64,000 bases of DNA from Cohnella baijiui (GTDB lineage Bacteria; Bacillota; Bacilli; Paenibacillales; Paenibacillaceae), in the NCBI RefSeq assembly GCF_020731285.1, contig NZ_JAJFOW010000007.1, forward strand, positions 160,917 through 224,916, read 5' to 3'. The position numbers and the translations under genes were made by a program. Positions 25,281-33,434 of the stretch are shown in pieces. Positions within the stretch are counted from its first letter, which is position 1. Each line of letters opens with the position of its first letter. The notes under the pieces are model-generated. The model searched no databases, was not told the DNA's origin, and was given only the letters and a program-made list of their open reading frames with translations.

Positions 25281-26495
25281 ATGTCTGAAGAAATCAAAGT
25301 CCAGGAATCGGCTGCTGCCGACTCGGTAAGCCAAGAAGCGCTGGAGAACGTTGTTTCCTTGAAAAAGGGCGATACTGTCAAGGGGACGATCGTCAAGATC
25401 GAGGATAACCAAGCATTCGTCAGCCTTGGATATAAATACGACGGCGTCATTCCGCTTCGCGAGCTGTCCTCCGTCAACTTGGAGAACGCGGCCGACGCGG
25501 TCCAAGTCGGCCAGGAAGTCGAAGCCAAAGTCGTCAGCATCAACGACGAAAAGGCGAGCCTCGTCCTCTCCAAACGCCAAATCGACTCCACGCGCGCTTG
25601 GGACGATCTCCAAGCCAAATTTGACAACGGCGAAGCGTTCGAAGTAACCGTCGCCGACGTCGTCAAAGGCGGTCTGGTCGTCGACGTGGGCGCTCGCGGC
25701 TTCATCCCCGCGTCCATGGTCGAGCGCCACTTCGTCGAAGACTTCTCCGGTTACAAAGGCCGCACGCTCCGCGTGAAGGTGAAAGAGCTCGACCGCGAGA
25801 ACAATAAGGTCATCCTGTCCGCGAAGGAAGTGCTCGAAGCCGAGTACGAAGCGCAAAAGCAATCCATTATGGCATCCCTGGAAATTGGCCAGGTCATCGA
25901 AGGCACCGTTCAGCGTCTGACGCCGTTCGGCGCATTCGTCGACATCGGCGGCATCGACGGTCTCGTTCACGTTTCCGAGATCGCCTGGTCGCACGTCGCG
26001 CATCCGGCCGACGTCGTATCCGAAGGCCAAAGCGTGAAGGTGAAGGTCCTCAAAGTCGATCCTTCGATCGGCAAGATCAGCCTGAGCATCAAGGCCGCCC
26101 AACCGGGCCCTTGGGAATCGGCCGCCGGCCAATTCCACACCGGCGACATCGTTACCGGCACGGTTAAGCGCCTCGTCAGCTTCGGCGCGTTCGTCGAGAT
26201 CGCTCCGGGCGTCGAAGGTCTGGTGCATATTTCCCAGATCGCGCATCGCCACGTGGCGACTCCGCACGAAGTGCTGAAGGAAGGCCAAGAAGTTCAAGCG
26301 AAAGTGCTGGACTTCAACCCGGCCGAGAAACGCGTTTCCCTCTCCATCAAGGAAACCGAAGAAGCGCCTCCTCAAGCAGAGCGCGCGCCGCGTTCGTCCC
26401 GCGCGCCTCGCGAAGAGACGAATCTGCCGGCACCGGAAAGCATGAGCTTCACGCTGGGCGAGAAGTTCGGCGACAAGCTGAGCAAGTTCAAGTAA
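25281..26495 (+). CDS. ypfD: S1 RNA-binding domain protein (YpfD, RpsA-like)
   Basis: A 404-residue protein with four S1 domains at about residues 29-98, 116-181, 202-271 and 287-357 (examples: GTVQRLTPFGAFVDIGGIDG and GTVKRLVSFGAFVEIAPGVEG). It is the Firmicute relative of ribosomal protein S1, loosely ribosome-associated. The last 45 residues are a charged, disordered tail. ATG at 25281 follows GAGGAGG. A 10-bp leader hairpin and a single-gene terminator frame it. Confidence 0.94.
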   Translation: MSEEIKVQESAAADSVSQEALENVVSLKKGDTVKGTIVKIEDNQAFVSLGYKYDGVIPLRELSSVNLENAADAVQVGQEVEAKVVSINDEKASLVLSKRQIDSTRAWDDLQAKFDNGEAFEVTVADVVKGGLVVDVGARGFIPASMVERHFVEDFSGYKGRTLRVKVKELDRENNKVILSAKEVLEAEYEAQKQSIMASLEIGQVIEGTVQRLTPFGAFVDIGGIDGLVHVSEIAWSHVAHPADVVSEGQSVKVKVLKVDPSIGKISLSIKAAQPGPWESAAGQFHTGDIVTGTVKRLVSFGAFVEIAPGVEGLVHISQIAHRHVATPHEVLKEGQEVQAKVLDFNPAEKRVSLSIKETEEAPPQAERAPRSSRAPREETNLPAPESMSFTLGEKFGDKLSKFK

Positions 26496-26516
26496 GCCGC
26501 GAAACGCGATTGCGCA

Positions 26517-26546
26517 AGCCCCTCGATTTCGATCGAGGGGCTTTTT
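26517..26546 (+). terminator. Intrinsic terminator with TTCG tetraloop
   Basis: An 11-bp perfect stem (26517-26527 with 26532-26542) is closed by a TTCG tetraloop and followed by T residues. Confidence 0.95.
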
Positions 26547-26624
26547 GCCGTTTCAGGCAAGGGGATGCCTGCCTCCGTTACCTGCGCATACTAAGGACGA
26601 TCGCGCGGAGAGGAGGGGGCGTTC

Positions 26625-27236
26625 ATGGCGCCGGGGTATATCGCGTGCTGCTTCTGGGCGGCGGCCGTAATCTTGTGGTTCAGCGGCTGGCGAGCCGAGT
26701 TGGCCGGCCGGCTGTCGGGAAAGACGGCCATATGGTTTTTGGCCGGGTGGCCCTTGTTGGCGGGCACCCCCGTTTTCCTCATGGGATGGCGAATCGACGG
26801 CAGCCTGCTTTGGTCCGCCGTACTGTTCGTCTTCCTAAGTTTCGGCTTGGACGTCGTGCGGTTATGGACGGCGATCGCCGCCGGCGTGCTCGTAGGGGCG
26901 ATCGCCTTGTTCCTTCAAAAGCTCAGTGCCATCATTCCGCCGCTGTCCGCTGTCGACGCATTGTGGGCGAGCGCGCTTATCGTCGGCACGGTGAGCGCGG
27001 TTTTCCTGCGCCGTGCAGGCGAGCAACTGGCGGGGCTCACCGTCGGGCTGTTGTTGGCCGCCGCCGCCGTAGCTTGGCTGGACGGCCGCTCGTTCGAGTC
27101 CCGACGGCTGGGCGATCCGTCTTATCCTGATCTTTGGTGGATGTCGTACGCCGTCATTCGTTTGGAGACGTACGCTGCCGCGCAATGGAAAGAGATTCGC
27201 GCGTGGTCCGATCGCAAGGGAGGACAAAGACATTGA
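26625..27236 (+). CDS. Polytopic membrane protein (YphA-like)
   Basis: A 203-residue protein with about five to six membrane helices (for example ALIVGTVSAVFL, LAGLTVGLLLAAAAVAWL) and a charged C-terminus. Size, topology and location between ypfD and der match B. subtilis YphA, whose function is not established. ATG at 26625 follows AGAGGAGG. The next gene starts at a TTGA overlap, so it is probably cotranscribed with the YIEGIA pair. Confidence 0.7.
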   Translation: MAPGYIACCFWAAAVILWFSGWRAELAGRLSGKTAIWFLAGWPLLAGTPVFLMGWRIDGSLLWSAVLFVFLSFGLDVVRLWTAIAAGVLVGAIALFLQKLSAIIPPLSAVDALWASALIVGTVSAVFLRRAGEQLAGLTVGLLLAAAAVAWLDGRSFESRRLGDPSYPDLWWMSYAVIRLETYAAAQWKEIRAWSDRKGGQRH

Positions 27237-28150
27237 GAATCCATACGTTTGTCGAGCACCCGGACTTGGTTGGCGTGGCGCTCGGAACCGCCTTCGGCGT
27301 ATTTACCCGCGTTTTGATGCTGAGGAGCGATTACCGCCAATACCCGGCTTATCCGCACGGCCGCATCATCCATCTCGCGCTCGGATTGATCGCGGGCGCG
27401 CTGGGCTCCGTGGCCGTGCCGGCCTTGTTCAACAAGGATTACACCGCTATCACGTTTCTGTCCCTCGCTGCGCAGCAGTTCCGCGAGGTGCGGAACATGG
27501 AGCGCAACACGCTCACGGCCATCGACCGTCAAGAGCTGGTGCCGCGAGGCGCCACCTACATCGAAGGCATTTCCGTCGTGTTCGAAGGGCGCAATTACTT
27601 GGCGATCTTTACTGCTTTTATGACCAGCTTGGTCGTCACGGTGACGAACGGCTACTGGGGCTCGGCGGTCGGTCTAGTGTGCATGCTGGCTGTCCTTCGG
27701 TTGATGAAGGGAAAGACGATCAAGGAAATCGCGCGGGTGGAACGTATACCTGTCCGGGTCGATGGACCGAATATTTATGTGGGCGGTATCTATATCATGA
27801 ACGTTGGAGTAGGAGTAGATCAACAAGTCATCGCGGAAGAGGCGATGGGCTTCGTCCTGACCCCGAAAAACGGCGACGCGCGCGTGACGCTGGCCAACAT
27901 GGGGCAGAGGCAGGCCATCCTGCACGATGTATCCACCCGGCTTGGCGTCTACCGGGACGACGGGGAGCCGTCGCTGCTGCCGATGGCGAAGCTGGAGCTC
28001 TCCACGGGCAAACTCGGCGTGCTGATCCTCCCCCGGGAAAAAGATCCCGACAAAGCGATGAAGGCGATGTCGGACGTGCCGCTGCTGGAATCGGCCGTTC
28101 GCATGCCGACCGAAGCCAACCGGACGAAAGGAGACGTGCAGCATGGCTAG
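27233..28150 (+). CDS. YIEGIA family sporulation membrane protein
   Basis: A 305-residue protein of the YIEGIA family, named for a motif that reads TYIEGISVVF here (about residues 102-111). Membrane segments lie near 15-30, 45-70 and 120-160; the C-terminal half is soluble. The family is restricted to spore formers and is found with a small partner, as here. TTG at 27233 overlaps the previous stop and has AAGGGAGG upstream; the longer frame to 27134 lies inside the previous gene. Confidence 0.88.
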   Translation: MRIHTFVEHPDLVGVALGTAFGVFTRVLMLRSDYRQYPAYPHGRIIHLALGLIAGALGSVAVPALFNKDYTAITFLSLAAQQFREVRNMERNTLTAIDRQELVPRGATYIEGISVVFEGRNYLAIFTAFMTSLVVTVTNGYWGSAVGLVCMLAVLRLMKGKTIKEIARVERIPVRVDGPNIYVGGIYIMNVGVGVDQQVIAEEAMGFVLTPKNGDARVTLANMGQRQAILHDVSTRLGVYRDDGEPSLLPMAKLELSTGKLGVLILPREKDPDKAMKAMSDVPLLESAVRMPTEANRTKGDVQHG

Positions 28151-28331
28151 GATCGTGGCGGTCATCGCATCGGAGCGGCAGCAGGTCGCGGGCGGCGCGC
28201 CCATTTTTATCGCGGACGATTCCGCCGAGCTGCAGAGATTGGCGAATCTTGCCGAGAAGATTCTCGACTGCAATGCCCATCAATTGTCGGAGAAAGTGTA
28301 TATTCTTGTCGATCACCACGCGGTCGACTAG
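28143..28331 (+). CDS. Small partner of the YIEGIA protein (capping-complex subunit type)
   Basis: A 62-residue protein (MARIVAVIASERQQVAGGAP, then VYILVDHHAV) overlapping the YIEGIA gene by 8 nt. It matches the small protein usually annotated as the capping complex subunit for YIEGIA. No signal peptide or membrane helix is visible. The overlap implies coupled translation and a shared complex. Confidence 0.82.
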   Translation: MARIVAVIASERQQVAGGAPIFIADDSAELQRLANLAEKILDCNAHQLSEKVYILVDHHAVD

Positions 28332-28367
28332 TTCCCAAGCCGGGTTTGTTATCCATCTTAAGAATGG

Positions 28368-28397
28368 TTAGCCAAGCCGATGTATTTTTGTTATGAT
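28368..28397 (+). promoter_or_regulatory. Weak sigma-A promoter candidate for der
   Basis: TATGAT at 28392-28397 with TTAGCC at 28368-28373 (18-bp spacer), 46 bp before the der start. The -35 is poor. Confidence 0.35.
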
Positions 28398-28442
28398 GAA
28401 GCTTGTGAATATTCAAGGGTTTCTAAACTAAGGAGTGAAAGT

Positions 28443-29765
28443 ATGGCAAGACCTGTCATCGCCATCGTAGGTCGACCAAACGTTGGGAAGTCTACGATTT
28501 TCAATCGCATTATCGGCGACCGTCTAGCCATCGTGGAGGACAAGCCAGGCATTACGCGGGACCGGATCTACGGCACCGGCGAATGGAGCGGCCGCACGTT
28601 CAGCGTCATCGACACCGGCGGCATCGAGATCGACGGGGAGGACGGGATCATGCGTCTCGTGCGCATGCAGGCTGAGCTCGCGATCGAGGAAGCCGACGTC
28701 ATCGTGTTCATGGTCGATGCCAAAGCGGGCGTGACGAACGCGGACGAAGAAGTGGCGCAGATGCTGTTCCGCTCGGGCAAGCCCGTCGTCGTCGCCGTCA
28801 ACAAAGTGGACAACCTTCAACGGATGGACGATATTTACGAATTTTACAGCCTCGGCTTCGGCGACCCGATCCCGCTGTCGGGCTCTCACGGCATCGGGAT
28901 CGGCGACCTGCTCGAGGCGTGCGTCGAGAAGCTTCCCGCCGGCGACGAACAGGATTACGACGACGACGTCATCAAGGTCGCGCTCATCGGCCGGCCGAAC
29001 GTCGGCAAGTCGTCGCTGGTCAACGCGATTCTGGGCGAGGAGCGCGTCATCGTGAGCGAAATCGCGGGCACGACCCGGGACGCGATCGACACGCCGTTCG
29101 AGAAGGATGGGCAAAAATACGTTCTCATCGACACGGCCGGGATGCGCAAACGCGGCAAAGTGTACGAAACGACGGAAAAGTACAGCGTCATGCGCTCGAT
29201 GAAGGCGATCGAGCGGGCGGACGTCGTGCTCGTCGTCATCAACGGCGAGGAAGGCATCATCGAGCAGGACAAGCACATCGCCGGCTACGCGCACGAGTTG
29301 GGCAAAGCGTCCGTCTTCGTCGTCAACAAGTGGGACGCGGTCGAGAAGGACGACAAGACGATGCAGCAATTTACGAACACGATTCGGGATCATTTCCTGT
29401 TCATGTCGTACGCGCCGATCGTTTTCCTGTCCGCGCTTACCAAATCCCGTCTGCACCGCCTGTTCCCGGTCATCGACCGTGTCGCGGAGCAGCACGCGAT
29501 GCGCATCTCGACGCATCTGCTGAACGACGTGATCGCCGACGCGGTCGCGATTACGCCTCCGCCGACGGACAAGGGACGGCGACTGCGCGTCAACTACGCG
29601 ACGCAGGTATCCGTAAAGCCGCCGACCATTCTTGTTTTCGTGAATGATCCGGAGCTCATGCATTTCTCGTACGAACGCTATTTGGAAAACAAAATTCGCG
29701 CCGCATTCGACTTCGAAGGGACGCCGCTCCGGCTGTTCACCCGCCGCAAGTCCGATCAGGAATAG
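28443..29765 (+). CDS. der: Ribosome biogenesis GTPase Der
   Basis: A 440-residue double-GTPase for 50S subunit assembly. Two G domains each show a P-loop (GRPNVGKST at 10-18; GRPNVGKSS near 183), G3 motifs (DTGG, DTAG) and NKVD/NKWD G4 motifs. The KH-like C-terminal domain ends in [14 protein letters not shown] at 28443 was chosen because AAGGAG precedes it and the conserved [10 protein letters not shown] begins there; the frame further upstream is not conserved. Confidence 0.97.
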   Translation: MARPVIAIVGRPNVGKSTIFNRIIGDRLAIVEDKPGITRDRIYGTGEWSGRTFSVIDTGGIEIDGEDGIMRLVRMQAELAIEEADVIVFMVDAKAGVTNADEEVAQMLFRSGKPVVVAVNKVDNLQRMDDIYEFYSLGFGDPIPLSGSHGIGIGDLLEACVEKLPAGDEQDYDDDVIKVALIGRPNVGKSSLVNAILGEERVIVSEIAGTTRDAIDTPFEKDGQKYVLIDTAGMRKRGKVYETTEKYSVMRSMKAIERADVVLVVINGEEGIIEQDKHIAGYAHELGKASVFVVNKWDAVEKDDKTMQQFTNTIRDHFLFMSYAPIVFLSALTKSRLHRLFPVIDRVAEQHAMRISTHLLNDVIADAVAITPPPTDKGRRLRVNYATQVSVKPPTILVFVNDPELMHFSYERYLENKIRAAFDFEGTPLRLFTRRKSDQE

Positions 29766-29777
29766 GAGAGAACGGAC

Positions 29778-30395
29778 GTGCTCGCTCCCATCATCGCCAT
29801 CGTAATCAGTTATTTGATCGGCTCCATCTCGTTCAGCATTTTGTTCGCCCGGTGGATTCGCAAAATCGATATCCGCCAACACGGCAGCGGCAACGCCGGC
29901 GCCACGAACACATTGCGCGTGCTCGGCAAAGGGCCCGCGCTGGCCGTCTTCCTGCTGGATATCGCCAAAGGCGTCGTCTCCGTCGTTCTCGGCTGGCTGC
30001 TGATCGGCGACCAAGGGGACTGGGTCCCCGTCGCGTGCGGTCTCGCGGCCATCGCCGGGCACAACTGGCCGATCTTTTTCCGCTTCAAGGGCGGCAAGGG
30101 CATCGCCACGACGATCGGCGCGATGATCTGCCTTGCGCCGGTGCCGGTCGTCATCGCCGGCGTCGTTGCGATCGCTTCGATCGCGCTCACCCGCTACGTC
30201 TCGCTCGGATCGATGATTTTTGCCGTGCTGGTACCGATTATTCTATTGATCGGAGGCAGCGGACAGGCCGTCTTTTGGGGCGCGGTCGTCGTCGCCGTGC
30301 TCGCCGTTCTTCGCCATCGCAAAAATATCGTCAAGCTGGCCAAGGGAACGGAGAACAAGCTCGGCGGCAAAAAGGGGGAGCCCCATGGCATCTAA
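29778..30395 (+). CDS. plsY: Acyl-phosphate:glycerol-3-phosphate acyltransferase
   Basis: A 205-residue polytopic acyltransferase that makes lysophosphatidic acid from acyl-phosphate. Conserved motifs: SYLIGSISFSILFAR and GSGNAGATNTLRVLGK in the first loop, then GHNWPIFFRFKGGKGIAT in the second. GTG at 29778 has AGGAGAG upstream. gpsA, which makes the glycerol-3-phosphate substrate, overlaps its end by 11 nt. Confidence 0.95.
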   Translation: MLAPIIAIVISYLIGSISFSILFARWIRKIDIRQHGSGNAGATNTLRVLGKGPALAVFLLDIAKGVVSVVLGWLLIGDQGDWVPVACGLAAIAGHNWPIFFRFKGGKGIATTIGAMICLAPVPVVIAGVVAIASIALTRYVSLGSMIFAVLVPIILLIGGSGQAVFWGAVVVAVLAVLRHRKNIVKLAKGTENKLGGKKGEPHGI

Positions 30396-31422
30396 GCAAA
30401 TCGCCGTTCTCGTCGCGGGCAGCTGGGGAACCGCGCTCGCCCGCGTCCTCGCGGACAACGGCCACGCCGTGACGTTGTGGACGCGCAATCCCGCCCAGGC
30501 CGACGAGATCAATCGCTTGCGCCGCAATCAAAAGTTTTTGCCGGGTGCGGAACTGCCTGAATCGCTTGCGGCTACGAGCGACCTTGCTGCGGCCGTTCGC
30601 GAGGCGGATGCGGTTCTGTTCGTCGCGCCTTCGGCGGCGATGCGGGAGGTGGCCCATGCGGCCGCGCCGCACCTTCGCCCGGATACGCTCGTCGTTCATG
30701 CAACCAAAGGCTTCGAGATCGACACCCTGAAGCGAATGTCGACCGTCCTTTCCGAGGAGCTGAATCGCCCGGCCGAGGAGATCGTCGTGCTCTCCGGTCC
30801 GAGCCACGCCGAAGAAGTCATCGTCCGCCATCCGACGACGGTCGTCGTCGCCTCGCGCGACATCCGATTCGCCGAAGCCGCCCAGGATCTATTCATGAAC
30901 GACACCTACTTCCGCGTCTATACGAATCCCGATATCGTCGGGGTCGAGACAGCCGGCGCCATCAAGAACATCATCGCGCTCGGCGCCGGCCTTTCCGACG
31001 GCCTCGGCTTCGGCGACAACGCCAAGGCGGCGCTCATCACGCGCGGACTGGCCGAGATCGGCCGACTTGGCGCCGCAATGGGGGCGAGCCCGCTCACCTT
31101 CGCCGGACTGGCCGGCGTCGGCGACCTCATCGGCACGTGCACGAGCCGCCATAGCCGCAACTGGCGGGCGGGCTCCCTGCTCGGCCAGGGCTACGGGCTG
31201 GACGAGGCGCTGGAACGCGTCGGCATGGTTGTCGAAGGCGTCCGCACGACGAAGGCGGCCGCCGAGCTCGCCGTCTCGCACGACGTCGACATGCCGATCA
31301 CGAAGGAGCTGTACGCCGTTCTCTTCGAAGGCAAGCCGCCGGTGCAAGCGGTCGAAGCGCTGATGGGCCGCGTGCGTACCCACGAGCTCGAAGAGGCCGC
31401 CGCTTTTCCGCCCGAAGGCTGA
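30385..31422 (+). CDS. gpsA: Glycerol-3-phosphate dehydrogenase [NAD(P)+]
   Basis: A 345-residue GpsA that reduces dihydroxyacetone phosphate to glycerol-3-phosphate for phospholipids. The catalytic ETAGAIKNIIALGAG (Lys) and LAGVGDLIGTCTS motifs are intact. The dinucleotide-binding loop reads VLVAGSWGTALA instead of the usual VLGAGSWGTALA: the first glycine of GxGxxG is Val (GTC rather than GGC). The start ATG at 30385 has AAAGGGGGAG upstream, inside plsY. Confidence 0.94.
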   Translation: MASKQIAVLVAGSWGTALARVLADNGHAVTLWTRNPAQADEINRLRRNQKFLPGAELPESLAATSDLAAAVREADAVLFVAPSAAMREVAHAAAPHLRPDTLVVHATKGFEIDTLKRMSTVLSEELNRPAEEIVVLSGPSHAEEVIVRHPTTVVVASRDIRFAEAAQDLFMNDTYFRVYTNPDIVGVETAGAIKNIIALGAGLSDGLGFGDNAKAALITRGLAEIGRLGAAMGASPLTFAGLAGVGDLIGTCTSRHSRNWRAGSLLGQGYGLDEALERVGMVVEGVRTTKAAAELAVSHDVDMPITKELYAVLFEGKPPVQAVEALMGRVRTHELEEAAAFPPEG

Positions 31423-31481
31423 TGGTTCCGTTTCCTTTGCCGACGGAATCCGAACGCGATTCCCCAAGTCCGCTAGCCCAC

Positions 31482-31509
31482 ACCGACGTAGCCTTTTCCA
31501 CATAGGATA
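31482..31509 (+). promoter_or_regulatory. Candidate sigma-K promoter for spoVIF
   Basis: CATAGGATA (31501-31509) matches the sigma-K -10 CATAnnnTA, with AC at 31482-31483, 17 bp upstream, as a minimal -35. B. subtilis spoVIF is a late mother-cell gene, consistent with this reading. Confidence 0.5.
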
Positions 31510-31537
31510 CAAGGCAACCACGCGGAGGAGGGGAAGC

Positions 31538-31813
31538 ATGGACAAGAAGCTATCCAAAGACATTCTGAACACCGTCACCAAAAAGACGGGCAAAACGGTC
31601 TCGGAATCGTCCTTGAAAAAAATCGCATCCAAAGTATCGCCCGAAACGCTGCAAAGCGAAACGCAGATCCGCCAGCTGATCAAGCAAGTGTCCGCCACCG
31701 CCGGCGTTCCGGTCACGGAAGAGACCGTGAAGGAGATTGTCAGCGCGATCAAGCGAAGCGGCATGAACATGAACAGCCTTGAAGGACTCATGAAAATGAT
31801 GATGAAAAAATAA
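31538..31813 (+). CDS. spoVIF: Stage VI sporulation protein F
   Basis: A 91-residue SpoVIF-family protein involved in spore coat assembly and spore resistance in Bacillus. The sequence is Lys-rich and helical (KLSKDILNTVTKKTGKTVSE, then NMNSLEGLMKMMMKK). ATG at 31538 follows a strong GGAGGAGGGG site. A terminator follows immediately, so it is a single-gene unit inserted after gpsA, a place it does not occupy in B. subtilis. Confidence 0.88.
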   Translation: MDKKLSKDILNTVTKKTGKTVSESSLKKIASKVSPETLQSETQIRQLIKQVSATAGVPVTEETVKEIVSAIKRSGMNMNSLEGLMKMMMKK

Positions 31814-31827
31814 TAGACGGATTTTTC

Positions 31828-31854
31828 GTCCTCTCCGTGCAGGGAGAGGATTTT
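31828..31854 (+). terminator. Intrinsic terminator after spoVIF
   Basis: TCCTCTCC (31828-31835) pairs with GGAGAGGA (31842-31849), followed by TTTTT. Confidence 0.9.
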
Positions 31855-31882
31855 TGTTTTCATGTCGAAACAATGGTATAAT
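31853..31882 (+). promoter_or_regulatory. Sigma-A promoter with extended -10
   Basis: TTGTTT (31853-31858), 18 bp, TATAAT (31877-31882) with TGG directly before the -10. It should drive DUF2768 and the ferredoxin genes. Its -35 sits in the T-tail of the previous terminator. Confidence 0.75.
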
Positions 31883-31931
31883 ATGTACCGTTTTGTAGGC
31901 AGTACTGGGGGAAAGGGCGTCGTTATCCGAA

Positions 31932-32111
31932 ATGGATCCTATGATGAAGATGTGGGTGTCGTTCGTCGGCATCGGCCTCATGGTGCTATCCGCCGTGCTC
32001 ATTATGGTGACGCGGACGAAGACGAAGGGCTGGCTGCGCTTCGTGTTGTCTTTGGTCGCGTTTGTCATGTTGCTGGTCGGCATGGTTTGCGGACTTATTT
32101 CCATTATATGA
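31932..32111 (+). CDS. Small membrane protein, DUF2768 (YphE-like)
   Basis: A 59-residue protein with two membrane helices (FVGIGLMVLSAVLIMV and VLSLVAFVMLLVGMVCGLI) joined by a basic loop (TRTKTKGW). It matches DUF2768 and the position of B. subtilis yphE after gpsA. ATG at 31932; the only purine-rich site, GGGGGAAAGGG, is about 14 nt upstream, so the start is less certain than the frame. Confidence 0.78.
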   Translation: MDPMMKMWVSFVGIGLMVLSAVLIMVTRTKTKGWLRFVLSLVAFVMLLVGMVCGLISII

Positions 32112-32132
32112 TGGATCGACGGGGGAGACGGC

Positions 32133-32426
32133 ATGATCACGTTAACGGGAAAGACCCTCACCCGCGAGGTCGAGCCGAAGGTCGGCGCCACGCTGCTGCA
32201 GCTCGCGCAGGAAGCGGGCGTGGATTGGCTGTTCAATTGCTCGAGAGGTACTTGCGCGAGATGCCGCTGCTTGATCCGCGAAGGCGCCGAGCGGTTGGAG
32301 GAAGCGACCGACGCGGAGTGGGACCGGCTCGGTCCGGACGAGCTGGACGAAGGCTTCCGTCTTGGCTGCCAGGCGAAGATCGCGTCGCCCGGACGCATCT
32401 CGGCCGTCAATCGGACTTATTTTTAA
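32133..32426 (+). CDS. 2Fe-2S ferredoxin-like protein (first copy)
   Basis: A 97-residue ferredoxin-fold protein. Plant-type cluster ligands are C36, C41, C44 (NCSRGTCARC) and C79 (RLGCQAK), a Cx4Cx2C...C pattern. It probably carries electrons; partner unknown. ATG at 32133 has GGGGGAGACGG upstream. A second ferredoxin (33063) of similar length lies two genes on, separated by a nucleotidyltransferase. Confidence 0.85.
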   Translation: MITLTGKTLTREVEPKVGATLLQLAQEAGVDWLFNCSRGTCARCRCLIREGAERLEEATDAEWDRLGPDELDEGFRLGCQAKIASPGRISAVNRTYF

Positions 32427-32445
32427 CGGACAAGCAGGTGAGCGC

Positions 32446-33066
32446 ATGAGCGAGTCGTCACCGGAGCGGGCGCTTGTCCGCCTTGCGGATCTCGCGGCGG
32501 AGATCGGCGTGCCGTGGCTCGTTGGCGGCAGCGTCGGACTTCGCCTCCGTGGCGGGCGACTGGACCGGCCGCCACGGGATCTGGACCTTTATGCCGACGC
32601 GGACGACGCGATCCGGCTGCATGACCGGCTTCGCCCGTATGCGACGGACGAGCCGGCGTGGAGCGAGACGGAACGGTACCGCTCGCTTCTGTCCCATTAC
32701 CGGCTCGAAGGCGTCTCGGTCGAGCTGGTCGGGGATTTTTCCGTTCGCGCGCGCGATTCCGTCTATCGGACGGAGGTGCGCCGGACGCTGAACGGGATGG
32801 GAGAAACGTACGTCCTTGAAGGCCGGGCGTTGACGCTTATCCCGCTCGGACACGAGCTGATCTTCAATCTGCTCCGGGAGCGGGCGGACCGCGCGGAGAC
32901 GGCGGCCGCGCTCATCCGGGAGGCGCCGGAGCGGCATCTGCAAGCGCTCCGGCGCCTGCTGGACCAGACCGGCCAGACGATCTCGCCGGCGGTTCGCTCG
33001 GAAGCGCTCGTGCTGGCGGGCGTCGCCGCGGCGGCGGGGGACGACGGGGGGGAAGACGGCATATGA
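32446..33066 (+). CDS. Nucleotidyltransferase-fold protein
   Basis: A 206-residue protein with a minimal nucleotidyltransferase signature: WLVGGSVGLRLRGG, then RPPRDLDLYAD (GGS...DxD, about residues 27-55). It may transfer a nucleotide to an unknown substrate, or be an inactive or regulatory member; no drug-resistance subtype is recognisable. ATG at 32446 has AAGCAGGTGAG upstream. It overlaps the second ferredoxin by ATGA, so the two are cotranslated. Confidence 0.75.
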   Translation: MSESSPERALVRLADLAAEIGVPWLVGGSVGLRLRGGRLDRPPRDLDLYADADDAIRLHDRLRPYATDEPAWSETERYRSLLSHYRLEGVSVELVGDFSVRARDSVYRTEVRRTLNGMGETYVLEGRALTLIPLGHELIFNLLRERADRAETAAALIREAPERHLQALRRLLDQTGQTISPAVRSEALVLAGVAAAAGDDGGEDGI

Positions 33067-33425
33067 GTGCGCGAGGCATGTGCCGGGTGACATTCCGGCC
33101 GGACGAACGCTCGATCGACGTGCGTCCGGGCACGACGCTGCTGGATGCGGCAAGACGGGCCAAGGCGCCGGTCCGCACGCGCTGCGGCGGCGTCGCCGGC
33201 TGCCTGATGTGCAAGGTGGCGGTTGACGCGGCGAGCGCCGATTCGCTCTCCGAGCCCACGGCCGCCGAGCGGCACAAGCTCGGACCGTTGTTGGACGAGG
33301 GGGTGCGGCTTTCCTGCCAGGCGAAGGTAAAGGGCGATGTGACGGTGACGGTGCCGGAAGACCCGCTCAAAGCCGCGATTCGCAAAAAGCTCGCCGAGCA
33401 GCAGGCCGACGACGAATGGTGGTGA
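33063..33425 (+). CDS. 2Fe-2S ferredoxin-like protein (second copy)
   Basis: A 120-residue ferredoxin-fold protein with cluster cysteines C41, C47, C50 (CGGVAGCLMCKV) and C85 (RLSCQAKVKG). The first spacing is Cx5C rather than the Cx4C of the first copy. A charged C-terminal helix (PLKAAIRKKLAEQQADDEWW) is extra. The ATG overlaps the nucleotidyltransferase stop, and GGGGGGAAG lies just upstream. It is a diverged paralogue or a functional relative of the 32133 gene. Confidence 0.85.
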   Translation: MSARGMCRVTFRPDERSIDVRPGTTLLDAARRAKAPVRTRCGGVAGCLMCKVAVDAASADSLSEPTAAERHKLGPLLDEGVRLSCQAKVKGDVTVTVPEDPLKAAIRKKLAEQQADDEWW

Positions 33426-33434
33426 TGCGGGAGG

